From the NCBI GenBank assembly GCA_964628835.1, contig CAZVME010000061.1:1-20156 (forward strand): 20,156 bases of DNA, read 5' to 3'. The position numbers and the translations under genes were made by a program. Source of the DNA: JAAGZL01 sp964628835 (GTDB taxonomy: Bacteria > Pseudomonadota > Gammaproteobacteria > Chromatiales > Chromatiaceae). Below are positions 7,184-14,319 of this stretch, piece by piece. Numbering within the stretch: the stretch's first letter is position 1; each line of letters opens with the position of its first letter. The notes beneath the pieces are model-generated. The model was not told where the DNA came from. It worked only from the letters and a program-made list of their open reading frames with translations, and made no database searches.

Positions 7184-7241
7184 CTCGCACCAAGACGCAA
7201 AGCCCGCAAAGAAAGCATTTAATACTTAGCGTCTTTGCGAG
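7184..7241. repeat. Hairpin repeat of the GCGTCTTTGCG type
   Basis: CTCGCACCAAGACGC at 7184-7198 pairs with GCGTCTTTGCGAG at 7229-7241, 13 base pairs with a two-base bulge, around a 30-base AT-rich loop that repeats the CGCAAAG motif. Interspersed elements built on CGCAAAGACGC/GCGTCTTTGCG are common between genes in many proteobacteria. It is most likely a non-autonomous palindromic element; it also lies in the leader of engB. Confidence 0.65.
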
Positions 7242-7274
7242 AGAAAACAAGCAACTGGAGACGGCCACAGGCCC

Positions 7275-7883
7275 ATGAACCCCATATACCACCAAACCAA
7301 ATTTCTGGTCAGTGCGGCCAAGCTCTCCCAGACCCCGCCGGATGACGGCCTGGAGATCGCCTTTGCCGGGCGTTCCAATGCCGGCAAATCCAGCGCCCTC
7401 AACACCCTGTGCCAACAGAAGGCCCTGGCCCGCACCAGCAAGACCCCCGGTCGCACCCAACTATTGAACTTCTTCTCGGTGGATGAACAGAGACGCCTGG
7501 TGGACCTGCCTGGATACGGCTTCGCCAAGGTGTCGGAGAAGGTAAAGCTCCAGTGGCAGGGCGCCCTGGCAGACTATCTGGAGAACCGCCTCTCCCTGCG
7601 TGGAGTAATCCTGCTAATGGATGTCCGCCACCCGCTAAAGGAGTTTGACCGCCAGATGCTGGAGTGGAGCCACCAGATTGGCCGCCCGGTACACATCCTG
7701 CTCACCAAGGCCGACAAGCTGGGGCGTGGGGCCGCAGCCAACAGCCTGCAGAAAGTCCAGCGCGAGATCTCCCAGTTTGGTGACGACATGAGCGTACAGC
7801 TGTTTTCCGCCCTAAAACGCCAGGGGATAGATCAGGCCCACCAGCACCTGGACCGATGGTTTGAGCTGGAAACCAACTCTTAG
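7275..7883 (+). CDS. engB: Ribosome biogenesis GTPase EngB (YihA/YsxC)
   Basis: This is an essential GTPase involved in late assembly of the 50S ribosomal subunit. The G motifs appear in order: G1 GRSNAGKSS at 32-40, G2 TPGRTQ near 57-62, G3 DLPGYG at 77-82, G4 TKAD at 144-147 and a G5-like SA near 178. The 202-residue length is typical. The ATG at 7275 has GGAG about 14 bases upstream, so the ribosome site is weak, but the sequence around TKFLVSAAKL matches the family start. Its TAG stop is also the first bases of a palindromic element that follows. It faces polA, as in enterobacteria and pseudomonads, where the gap carries a small RNA. Confidence 0.97.
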   Translation: MNPIYHQTKFLVSAAKLSQTPPDDGLEIAFAGRSNAGKSSALNTLCQQKALARTSKTPGRTQLLNFFSVDEQRRLVDLPGYGFAKVSEKVKLQWQGALADYLENRLSLRGVILLMDVRHPLKEFDRQMLEWSHQIGRPVHILLTKADKLGRGAAANSLQKVQREISQFGDDMSVQLFSALKRQGIDQAHQHLDRWFELETNS

Positions 7884-7953
7884 GTCAGAGTCAACTGCAC
7901 CGTAATTGTGGAAAGATACATATTTGTCTGCCGCAATTGACTCCGACCCCTAG
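7881..7953. repeat. 73-bp palindromic element, copy 1 (3' end of engB)
   Basis: TAGGTCAGAGTCAACTGC (7881-7898) pairs imperfectly with GCAATTGACTCCGACCCCTA (7933-7952). A copy with the same terminal sequence and almost the same length lies at 10980-11050, upstream of polA. The ends are near-identical inverted repeats, as expected of a non-autonomous palindromic (REP- or MITE-like) element. The engB stop codon is part of the left end. Confidence 0.75.
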
Positions 7954-8018
7954 CATTGCCAGTCACAGCAAAATACATCATGCGATCTTGTTGATTCAGC
8001 TGATAATTTTCCAGAATG
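7954..8018. other. Remaining engB-proximal part of the engB-polA gap
   Basis: I see no feature here. It lies between palindromic element copy 1 and the T-run end (minus strand) of the small-RNA terminator. The whole gap (7884-8236) is 353 bp and contains no protein gene. Confidence 0.5.
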
Positions 8019-8064
8019 AAAAAAAAAAGACCCCGGTCCCTAAAGGGGAGGGAAGGTGACCGGG
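8019..8064 (-). terminator. Intrinsic terminator with a 10-T run, downstream of polA
   Basis: On the minus strand CCCGGTC and GACCGGG form a seven-base-pair stem, with an inner TCCC/GGGA pairing, followed by GTC and ten Ts. The plus strand has no matching T-run, so it works only in the polA direction. It ends either the candidate small RNA or a long polA transcript, or both. Confidence 0.88.
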
Positions 8065-8151
8065 ATCAGATCGCCCGGCCGGGGTGGCCAGGCATACGAA
8101 CCACCTGGGGAAAGATGGCCCGGCGCTTCTTAAGCGCATAGTCCTGTGACT
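8019..8151 (-). ncRNA. Candidate small RNA between polA and engB (Spot 42/ErsA position)
   Basis: The polA-engB gap carries Spot 42 in enterobacteria and ErsA in Pseudomonas, transcribed in the polA direction; this segment has that position and orientation. Reading the minus strand, a possible -35 TTGCCC and -10 TATAAG (19-base spacing; CTATAA at 18 is an alternative) predict a start near 8151. The RNA would have a GCGCTT-AAG-AAGCGC hairpin, a GGTGG/CCACC stem, a GC-rich middle, and an intrinsic terminator with ten Ts, for about 130 nt. Its sequence is not recognisably Spot 42. The alternative is a structured polA 3' UTR sharing the terminator. Confidence 0.6.
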
Positions 8152-8156
8152 ACCCT

Positions 8157-8187
8157 CTTATAGAAAAGTTCCACCAGATTCGGGCAA
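8157..8187 (-). promoter_or_regulatory. Possible sigma-70 promoter for the candidate small RNA
   Basis: On the minus strand TTGCCC (8182-8187) and TATAAG (8157-8162) lie 19 bases apart, slightly longer than ideal. The -35 overlaps the loop and arm of a perfect CCAGATT/AATCTGG hairpin (8174-8192) that could instead be a weak polA terminator, as it is followed by CTTTTC. Confidence 0.4.
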
Positions 8188-8236
8188 TCTGGCTGGAGCG
8201 GTGAAATTCAGGCAAAAACCCGCCTAAACCACGCTA

Positions 8237-10942
8237 TCAGTGGGCCTGTTCCCAGTTATCCCCCACCCCGATATCCACCAACAGCGGCACCTTCAGTTCG
8301 GCGGCACTCTCCATAAAAGCACGAATACGCTCACAGGCAGAATCCAACTGCCCCTCAAGCACCTCAAACACCAACTCATCATGCACCTGCATGATCATCC
8401 TCACCGGCGGGGCCTCTGACTCGATCCAGCCATCCACATCCAGCATGGCACGTTTAATGATATCTGACGCCGTACCCTGCATGGGGGCGTTTATGGCGGT
8501 GCGCTCAGCAGCGGCCCGGCGCTGCTGGTTCCTGACGTTGATCTCCGACAGGTAGAGGCGGCGTCCAAATAGCGTCTCCACATAGCCACGCTCGCTGGCC
8601 TCTTTCCGGGTACGATCCATAAACTCCAGCACCCCTGGATAGCGATTAAAATAGAGGTCTATATAGTTCTGGGCCGCACTGCGCTCCACCTTAAGCTGCT
8701 TGGCCAGTCCGAAGGCGGACATGCCATAGATCAACCCAAAATTGATCGCCTTGGCGGAGCGGCGCTGATCATCGGTGACAGCATCCAGCTCCTGCCCAAA
8801 CACCTCGGCGGCGGTGGCCCGGTGGATATCGGCACCCTGGGCAAACGCACTCAGCAGCCCCTCATCCTCAGAGAGGTGGGCCATGATGCGCAATTCGATC
8901 TGGGAGTAGTCGGCAGCCACCATGCGATAACCCTCTGCCGGGATAAAGGCCTGGCGGATCAATCTGCCTTCACTGCTGCGGATAGGGATATTCTGCAAAT
9001 TGGGAGATGATGACGAGAGCCTGCCGGTGGCCGCCACCGCCTGATGATAGGAGGTGTGGATGCGCCCGGTGTCCCGATCCACCATCTGCGGCAGCTTGTC
9101 GGTATAGGTGGACTTGAGCTTGCTCAGTCCCCGATGTTCCAGGATCACCGCCGGCAGCTCAAACTCCTGCTCTGCCAACTCCTGCAGTACCGACTCTGCG
9201 GTGGAAGGCGCACCCTTGGGGGTCTTGGAGATCACCGGCATCTCCAGCTCATCAAAAAATATGGCGCCGATCTGTTTGGGAGAACCCAGATTGAACGGGC
9301 GCCCGGCAATGCCATAGGCCCGCTGCTCCAGCTCATGCAGCTTCTCGGCAAAACGCTGGCTCTGCTGTTTCAGCATAGCGCTGTCCACCAACACCCCGGT
9401 GCGCTCCATGCGCGACAGCACCGGCACCAAAGGCATCTCCAGATCCTGCAACAGCCCAGACAGGCTCGGCTGCTGCTGCAGATCCGGCCACAGCCGCTGG
9501 TGCAGTCGCAGGGTTATATCCGCGTCCTCTGCGGCATAGGGTGCGGCCTGCTCCAGCGGCACCTGATCGAAGGTGATCTGTTTGGCCCCCTTCCCTGCCA
9601 CCTCTTCATACTTGATGGTGGCATGGCCCAGATAGTTGCGGGAGAGAGAGTCCATGTCGTGGCGCGAGCCGGTGGAGTTCAACACATAGGACTCCAGCAT
9701 GGTATCGAACTTGATCCCGCGCATCTCGATCCCATAGCGGGCCAGCACACTCATATCATATTTGAGGTTCTGCCCCACCTTGAATTTTGCGGGATCCTCC
9801 AACAGCGGCTTTAGGCGCTCCAGCACCTGGTCGCGCTCCAGTTGTTCTGGCGCTCCCGGATAGTTGTGCGCCACTGGTACGTAGGCCGCTTCACCCGCTT
9901 CAATGGCAAAAGAGAGGCCCACCAGCTCGGCCTGCATGTAGTCCAGGCTGTTGGTCTCGGTATCAAAGGCGAATAGCTCTGACTGCTCCAGGCGCTGCAC
10001 CCAGGCTTCAAAGCTCTCCCGATCCAGTATGGTCTGGTAGTCCCCAGCCACCGGCTCAGCAACCTCTGGTTCCGGTTCCGACGCTACCGCATCACCCAGG
10101 GTACCCAACAGCCGTTTGGATTCCAGTCTGATGTAGTGCTGTCGCAACGTCGCAACATCCATCTGGCCCGGCTTCAGCTGTGGCACTGCCTGCTCCAGTT
10201 CCACGTCCAGCTTGATGGTGGTAAGCTCCTGCGCCATAGGCAGTTGCTCCAGGCTATCCCGCAGATACTCCCCCACCTTGCCCTTGATCTCATGGGCGTG
10301 GGCCATCAGGTTTTCCAGATCACCATACTGTCCCAGCCACTTGGCCGCAGTCTTGGGTCCACACTTGGGGACTCCTGGGATGTTATCCGAACTATCTCCC
10401 ACCAGGGCCAGGTAGTCGATGATCTGCTCCGGTGTCACGCCAAATTTCTCCACCACCCCAGCGCGGTCAGTAATCTTGTCCGACATGGTGTTGATCAGGG
10501 TCACCTGCTGATTCACCAGCTGGGCCATATCCTTGTCACCGGTGGAGATCAGGGTATCCAGACCCTCTTGTTCTGCCTGACGCGCCAGGGTGCCAATGAC
10601 ATCATCTGCCTCCACCCCTTTTTCTATAATCAGAGGCAGGCCCATGGCCCGGATAATGTCATGCAGGGGTTGGATCTGCCCCCGCAGATCATCCGGCATG
10701 GGTGGGCGATTGGCCTTGTACTCGCTATAGATCTGATTACGAAAACTGCCACCCGGGGCGTCAAACACCACGGCAATATATTCTGGCTGGTACTCATCCA
10801 GCAACCGCCGCAGCATATTCAGCACCCCCACGATGGCGCCGGTGGACTCACCCCGGGAATTAGTCAGGGGTGGCAGGGCATGGTAGGCGCGAAACAGATA
10901 GGAGGAGCCATCCACCAGGATGAAGGGTTTGGGTGTTGTCAT
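8237..10942 (-). CDS. polA: DNA polymerase I
   Basis: The enzyme handles Okazaki fragment maturation and repair synthesis. All three domains are present in 901 residues. The 5' nuclease runs from about 1 to 290, with VDGSSYLFRAYHALPPL, VEADDVIGTLA and STGDKDMAQL. The 3'-5' proofreading domain covers about 300-490 with intact metal ligands Asp327 and Glu329 in FAFDTETNSL and a YAAEDADITL third motif, so proofreading looks active. The polymerase domain has motif A ADYSQIELRIMAHLS, motif B RRSAKAINFGLIYG and motif C QVHDE at 852-856. The ATG at 10942 gives the conserved N-terminus, though the ribosome site is weak. A palindromic element lies 38 bases upstream of the start, inside the probable promoter region. 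Confidence 0.99.
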   Translation of the reverse strand: MTTPKPFILVDGSSYLFRAYHALPPLTNSRGESTGAIVGVLNMLRRLLDEYQPEYIAVVFDAPGGSFRNQIYSEYKANRPPMPDDLRGQIQPLHDIIRAMGLPLIIEKGVEADDVIGTLARQAEQEGLDTLISTGDKDMAQLVNQQVTLINTMSDKITDRAGVVEKFGVTPEQIIDYLALVGDSSDNIPGVPKCGPKTAAKWLGQYGDLENLMAHAHEIKGKVGEYLRDSLEQLPMAQELTTIKLDVELEQAVPQLKPGQMDVATLRQHYIRLESKRLLGTLGDAVASEPEPEVAEPVAGDYQTILDRESFEAWVQRLEQSELFAFDTETNSLDYMQAELVGLSFAIEAGEAAYVPVAHNYPGAPEQLERDQVLERLKPLLEDPAKFKVGQNLKYDMSVLARYGIEMRGIKFDTMLESYVLNSTGSRHDMDSLSRNYLGHATIKYEEVAGKGAKQITFDQVPLEQAAPYAAEDADITLRLHQRLWPDLQQQPSLSGLLQDLEMPLVPVLSRMERTGVLVDSAMLKQQSQRFAEKLHELEQRAYGIAGRPFNLGSPKQIGAIFFDELEMPVISKTPKGAPSTAESVLQELAEQEFELPAVILEHRGLSKLKSTYTDKLPQMVDRDTGRIHTSYHQAVAATGRLSSSSPNLQNIPIRSSEGRLIRQAFIPAEGYRMVAADYSQIELRIMAHLSEDEGLLSAFAQGADIHRATAAEVFGQELDAVTDDQRRSAKAINFGLIYGMSAFGLAKQLKVERSAAQNYIDLYFNRYPGVLEFMDRTRKEASERGYVETLFGRRLYLSEINVRNQQRRAAAERTAINAPMQGTASDIIKRAMLDVDGWIESEAPPVRMIMQVHDELVFEVLEGQLDSACERIRAFMESAAELKVPLLVDIGVGDNWEQAH

Positions 10943-10979
10943 TGCTCGCTACTTTTTATAAATATGGGGGATGTATACA

Positions 10980-11050
10980 TAGGGGTCGGAGTCAATTCAT
11001 CATAAATTGCTCGGTAATACTCATACTACCTTGAATTGACTCCGCCTCCT
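10980..11050. repeat. 71-bp palindromic element, copy 2 (between polA and the DUF4124 gene)
   Basis: TAGGGGTCGGAGTCAATTC (10980-10998) pairs with GAATTGACTCCG (11033-11044) and several further bases. The terminal repeats match copy 1 at 7881-7953 almost exactly, while the loops differ. It ends eight bases from the DUF4124 stop codon and lies 38 bases before the polA start. Confidence 0.75.
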
Positions 11051-11058
11051 GGTGGTTA

Positions 11059-11520
11059 CTATTTGCACCATCTATCCACTTCCCGGCGCGCCTTGGCAAT
11101 CTCCTGCTCTCGCTCCTGGTCAGAGAGATAACGTTTCTCATTGTTGGGCAGTCGGTCATACAGCGCCCCGTGCTCCAGGTACTCCTGCAGCAGGTTTCTG
11201 GCATGGCTACATCTCTTCTTTCGCTGCTTCTTCTCTTGCCGTTGCTTTGCCGCTTGTTCCCGCTTCTCGGCACGCTCGCGCTGACGCTGTTCCAGATATC
11301 TATCCCGCTGCTGTTTTCTATCCACTGGTTCCGGCTCTGCCGTCGGCGCCTGTTTACGGATCACCACCTCACTGCTATCACCAACATCCGCCGGTGGACG
11401 TGCGCCAAAATGCACCTGCCCGCTCTCATCCACCCAGCGATAGATACCAGCAGGGACGTTCGTCACCACCATGAGAGTAACCAGTAACAGCAGGAGTTTT
11501 AGCCACTGCACTCTATTCAT
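11059..11520 (-). CDS. DUF4124-domain exported protein with charged coiled-coil
   Basis: A hydrophobic N-terminal segment, about residues 6-24, looks like a signal peptide; the cleavage point is probably near VPAG. The DUF4124 domain follows at about 25-45: IYRWVDESGQVHFGARPP. This short domain is common in periplasmic proteins of proteobacteria and has no firm function. Residues 68-105 are extremely rich in Lys, Arg, Glu and Gln and should form a coiled coil. The C-terminal part holds two cysteines (one in KKRCSHA, one near the end) that could pair in the periplasm. AGGGA just before the ATG supports the start at 11520. It is 31 bases downstream of the diguanylate cyclase gene on the same strand, so the two are probably co-transcribed. 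Confidence 0.85.
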   Translation of the reverse strand: MNRVQWLKLLLLLVTLMVVTNVPAGIYRWVDESGQVHFGARPPADVGDSSEVVIRKQAPTAEPEPVDRKQQRDRYLEQRQRERAEKREQAAKQRQEKKQRKKRCSHARNLLQEYLEHGALYDRLPNNEKRYLSDQEREQEIAKARREVDRWCK

Positions 11521-11551
11521 AGATCCCTCATTTTTTTATCCATTGTCATGC

Positions 11552-12217
11552 TTAATCAAGCAGGGCGCGCTTCTCGTCCGAACTGACCTCGGTCTCTGGC
11601 CTGAGGTAGTCGAAAGGCTTGTGACACACCCGGTTGCGGCCCTCATCCTTGGCCCGATAGAGTTGGGCGTCTACCCGTTTGACAAACTCCTCAGCGTTAA
11701 CCACCTCGCCCATAAGATAAGAGTCCACCCCCATACTGGCGGTATATTCGATCTGCTCATCTCCCAGATTCACCGGGGTGGTCATAATGGAGTTGCGCAG
11801 ACGATTGGCCACGCTCACCGCCAGCGGCAGATTGGTGCCAGGCAGGATGATGACGAACTCCTCTCCCCCATAGCGGCAGGGGACATCTATCTTGCGCAGG
11901 GTCTTTTTGATCAGCTCCGCACTCTGGCGTAACACCAGGTTTCCCGACTCATGTCCCCAGGTATCATTTACCCGTTTAAAAAAATCCAGGTCCATCAGGA
12001 TCATGGATGTGGGCTGCCCGGTACGCCGGGTCCGTTCCAGCTCCTGTTCCAGAACCAGGGCGAAGTGCCGATAGTTGAACAGCCCGGTGAGGGTGTCGGT
12101 ATGTACCAACTGCTCCAGCTCACAGTTGGAGTGCCGTAGAGTGACCAAGTCGTCGACCAGCGGGCATTCACGCTCACCTATCGGACAGTCTGGTTTTTCC
12201 TGATCACTAGGTGGCAT
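11552..12217 (-). CDS. Soluble diguanylate cyclase (GGDEF) with Cys-containing N-terminus
   Basis: The protein would make the second messenger cyclic di-GMP from two GTP. A GGDEF domain fills most of its 221 residues: DTLTGLFNYRHF, the metal-binding MDLDFFKRVNDTWGH, and the active-site GGEEF at 117-121. An RKID sequence at 108-111, five residues before the active site, matches the RxxD product-inhibition site, so feedback control is expected. There is no membrane segment and no long sensor domain. Instead a roughly 40-residue N-terminus carries CPIGEREC and a third cysteine (Cys11, Cys18, Cys32), possibly a redox or metal-sensing element; that is inference. No clear ribosome site precedes the ATG. 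The DUF4124 gene follows 31 bases downstream. Confidence 0.93.
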   Translation of the reverse strand: MPPSDQEKPDCPIGERECPLVDDLVTLRHSNCELEQLVHTDTLTGLFNYRHFALVLEQELERTRRTGQPTSMILMDLDFFKRVNDTWGHESGNLVLRQSAELIKKTLRKIDVPCRYGGEEFVIILPGTNLPLAVSVANRLRNSIMTTPVNLGDEQIEYTASMGVDSYLMGEVVNAEEFVKRVDAQLYRAKDEGRNRVCHKPFDYLRPETEVSSDEKRALLD

Positions 12218-12311
12218 AAAATCTGAAAACAGAGCGATTGATAGAATACGAATACATATAACAAAAGATTAACCCGTAACAGGCACCGGGTCACTGAAAA
12301 AATACGGCGGC

Positions 12312-12341
12312 AAAAAAAACGGACGCCGCAGCGTCCGTTTC
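12312..12341 (-). terminator. Intrinsic terminator after amtB
   Basis: A stem of ACGGACGC and GCGTCCGT, extended by AAA/TTT pairs, with a four-base loop, runs into eight Ts on the minus strand. It lies 22 bases after the amtB stop and separates the ammonium-transport operon from the diguanylate cyclase gene. Confidence 0.93.
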
Positions 12342-12363
12342 TAACCACTATTTGCAGTGCTAT

Positions 12364-13638
12364 CTAGCGGGAACCACGTGATCCTACAAACTCAGGATAC
12401 GCCTCGAGTCCACATTCGCCAATATCCACACCTTCGTACTCTTCCTCTTCAGATACCCTAATGCCAACCGTAGCCTTCAAGATAAACCAGACCACAAAAC
12501 TGGCTGCGAAGGTCCAGCCGAAGATAACCAACAGACCTATGATCTGGGCAGAGAGAGTGGCGTCGGCATTGGACAGAGGAACTGCCAGCAGACCCCACAT
12601 ACCCACAACACCATGCACCGAGATGGCACCAACCGGATCGTCCATCTTCAGCTTATCCAGAGAGATAATGGCAAATACCACCAGTACACCACCAACCATT
12701 CCTATCGCCGTAGCCAGCAGTGGGCTTGGGGCCAGAGGCTCAGCAGTAATGGCAACCAGTCCAGCCAGCGCGCCGTTGAGGGTCATGGTCAGATCGGCCT
12801 TGCCGAATACAGCACGTGCAGTCAGCATCGCAGCAATAACACCACCCGCTGCCGAGGCATTGGTATTTACGAATACCGCCGCTACTGAGTTGGCCTCGCC
12901 CACATTGGAGAGGATCAACTCTGAGCCGCCGTTGAAACCAAACCAGCCCAGCCACAGAATAAAGGTGCCCAAGGTTGCCAGTGGCATATTGGCGCCAGGA
13001 ATAGCCCTGATCTCGCCGTTGGGGCCATATTTACCTTTACGTGCTCCCAGCAGCAGAACACCGGCCATGGCTGCTGCGGCACCACATAGATGCACTACAC
13101 CGGAACCGGCAAAATCACTAAAGCCGAGTCCGTCCAGGAAACCGCCACCCCACTTCCAGTAGCCCTGCACCGGGTAGATGAAACCGGTCATTACCACGGC
13201 AAATCCCAGGAAACTCCACAGCTTCATACGCTCCGCCACAGCACCGGAAACGATGGACATGGCGGTAGCCACAAACACCACCTGAAAGAAAAAATCTGAC
13301 ATTTTTGAGTAGTAGTTGCCGTCATACCACTTTGATGAATCCTGCTTCAATACTGCCGCCGGATCATGGTCACCACCGAACATGAAGGAAAAATCAATGG
13401 ACGGGATGATCCCGTTACCACCCTCTGGATACATGATGCCGTAACCACACAACATGTACATGACACAGGCGATGGCAAACAGAGAGACGTTTTTGGTCAG
13501 GATCTCCGCCGTATTTTTGGCTCGGACCAGACCTGCCTCCAACATGGCGAAACCTGCTGCCATCCACATTACAAGCGCACCGGACATGAGGAAGTAAAAC
13601 GTATCCAGCGCGTATCTAAGATTAAGAATATCTTCCAC
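12364..13638 (-). CDS. amtB: Ammonium transporter Amt
   Basis: This inner-membrane channel carries ammonium into the cell. About eleven hydrophobic segments are visible. The conserved pore features are DFAGSGVVHLCG (Asp175, His183) and the second pore histidine in GAISVHGVVGMWG (His342). The C-terminal tail, RVSEEEEYEGVDIGECGLEAYPEF, is the cytoplasmic element that interacts with the PII protein. The open frame extends to a TTG at 13653, but GGAGGG lies seven bases before the GTG at 13638, so I take GTG as the start, giving 424 residues. The gene follows glnK after 231 bases on the same strand, the usual pairing, and a terminator lies directly downstream. Confidence 0.96.
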   Translation of the reverse strand: MEDILNLRYALDTFYFLMSGALVMWMAAGFAMLEAGLVRAKNTAEILTKNVSLFAIACVMYMLCGYGIMYPEGGNGIIPSIDFSFMFGGDHDPAAVLKQDSSKWYDGNYYSKMSDFFFQVVFVATAMSIVSGAVAERMKLWSFLGFAVVMTGFIYPVQGYWKWGGGFLDGLGFSDFAGSGVVHLCGAAAAMAGVLLLGARKGKYGPNGEIRAIPGANMPLATLGTFILWLGWFGFNGGSELILSNVGEANSVAAVFVNTNASAAGGVIAAMLTARAVFGKADLTMTLNGALAGLVAITAEPLAPSPLLATAIGMVGGVLVVFAIISLDKLKMDDPVGAISVHGVVGMWGLLAVPLSNADATLSAQIIGLLVIFGWTFAASFVVWFILKATVGIRVSEEEEYEGVDIGECGLEAYPEFVGSRGSR

Positions 13639-13653
13639 TTTCTTACCCTCCAA

Positions 13654-13884
13654 ATTAGGATATTTGAGTTTATAGAGGCCAAATGGTCCTCTGGAGACTT
13701 CCCGGTCCCCACGAAATTGAGTTTTGAGTTCTAGCTTGGCGTGGTCCGATGTGCTTCCTGATTCACCGAAACATCGCCAAAGATTACTGACCGCACAACC
13801 TGGTATTCATGATTTGGCATCCATGCCCGCTTCAGAAGAGAGATTGATCAGATCAATCCGGGCCAGCTAATTTTTCTAAACCGA
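13654..13884. other. glnK-amtB intergenic region with a near-perfect palindrome
   Basis: The 231-bp gap is longer than usual for this gene pair. At 13842-13858 GATTGATC, a single A and GATCAATC form a near-perfect palindrome just after glnK. I find no sigma-54 site here. The palindrome could be an operator, or a structure that adjusts the amount of amtB message relative to glnK. Confidence 0.4.
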
Positions 13885-14223
13885 TCAAAGTGCCTCAGGC
13901 CCAGTCTCACTGGTGCGAATGCGAACAACCTGCTCGAGTCCGGTGACAAATATCTTGCCGTCACCGATCTTGCCGGTTTTGGCTGCATTGGTGATGGCAT
14001 CAATCACCTGATCCACAACGCTGTCATCCACCGCCACATCCATCTTAATCTTGGGCAGAAAATCCACCACATACTCGGCACCGCGATACAATTCTGTGTG
14101 TCCTTTCTGACGCCCAAAACCTTTTACTTCAGTCACTGTGATGCCTGATATACCAATCTCGGACAGTGACTCCCGAACATCATCCAACTTAAAAGGCTTA
14201 ATAATTGCCGTAACCATCTTCAT
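13885..14223 (-). CDS. glnK: PII nitrogen regulatory protein
   Basis: PII proteins sense 2-oxoglutarate, ATP/ADP and glutamine and control ammonium uptake and nitrogen gene expression. The 112 residues are standard. The T-loop contains TELYRGAEYVVDF with Tyr51, the uridylylation site, intact. The ATP-binding TGKIGDGKIFV segment is present. AGGAG precedes the start. Linkage to amtB makes GlnK a better name than GlnB, as GlnK binds and closes the Amt channel when ammonium is plentiful. The gene lies 96 bases downstream of the porin gene, and no separate promoter is evident, so transcription probably begins at the sigma-54 promoter upstream of the porin. Confidence 0.97.
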   Translation of the reverse strand: MKMVTAIIKPFKLDDVRESLSEIGISGITVTEVKGFGRQKGHTELYRGAEYVVDFLPKIKMDVAVDDSVVDQVIDAITNAAKTGKIGDGKIFVTGLEQVVRIRTSETGPEAL

Positions 14224-14290
14224 AAATCTATCTCCTAGAAACTGTTCCGGGCCAATAACCAGCCCCGAACCAGAAGTGTTTTTGTTCCCT

Positions 14291-14313
14291 GCATCCCCCG
14301 GCCTGGGGGAAGC
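14291..14313 (-). other. C5/G5 hairpin between the porin gene and glnK
   Basis: On the minus strand GCTTCCCCC and GGGGGATGC pair (eight of nine) around a five-base loop. No T-run follows. It could be a partial terminator or an RNA stabiliser giving more porin than glnK message. Confidence 0.45.
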
Positions 14314-14319
14314 ACCTGA

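Noticed and set aside
8019..8151. 6S RNA or Spot 42 itself in the polA-engB gap
   Set aside because: The locus fits Spot 42 but I see neither its sequence nor the long open-bubble helix of 6S RNA.
9044..9814. 256-codon plus-strand frame inside polA (also 10136-11005)
   Set aside because: Leu/Gln/His-rich antisense shadows of polA with no family features.
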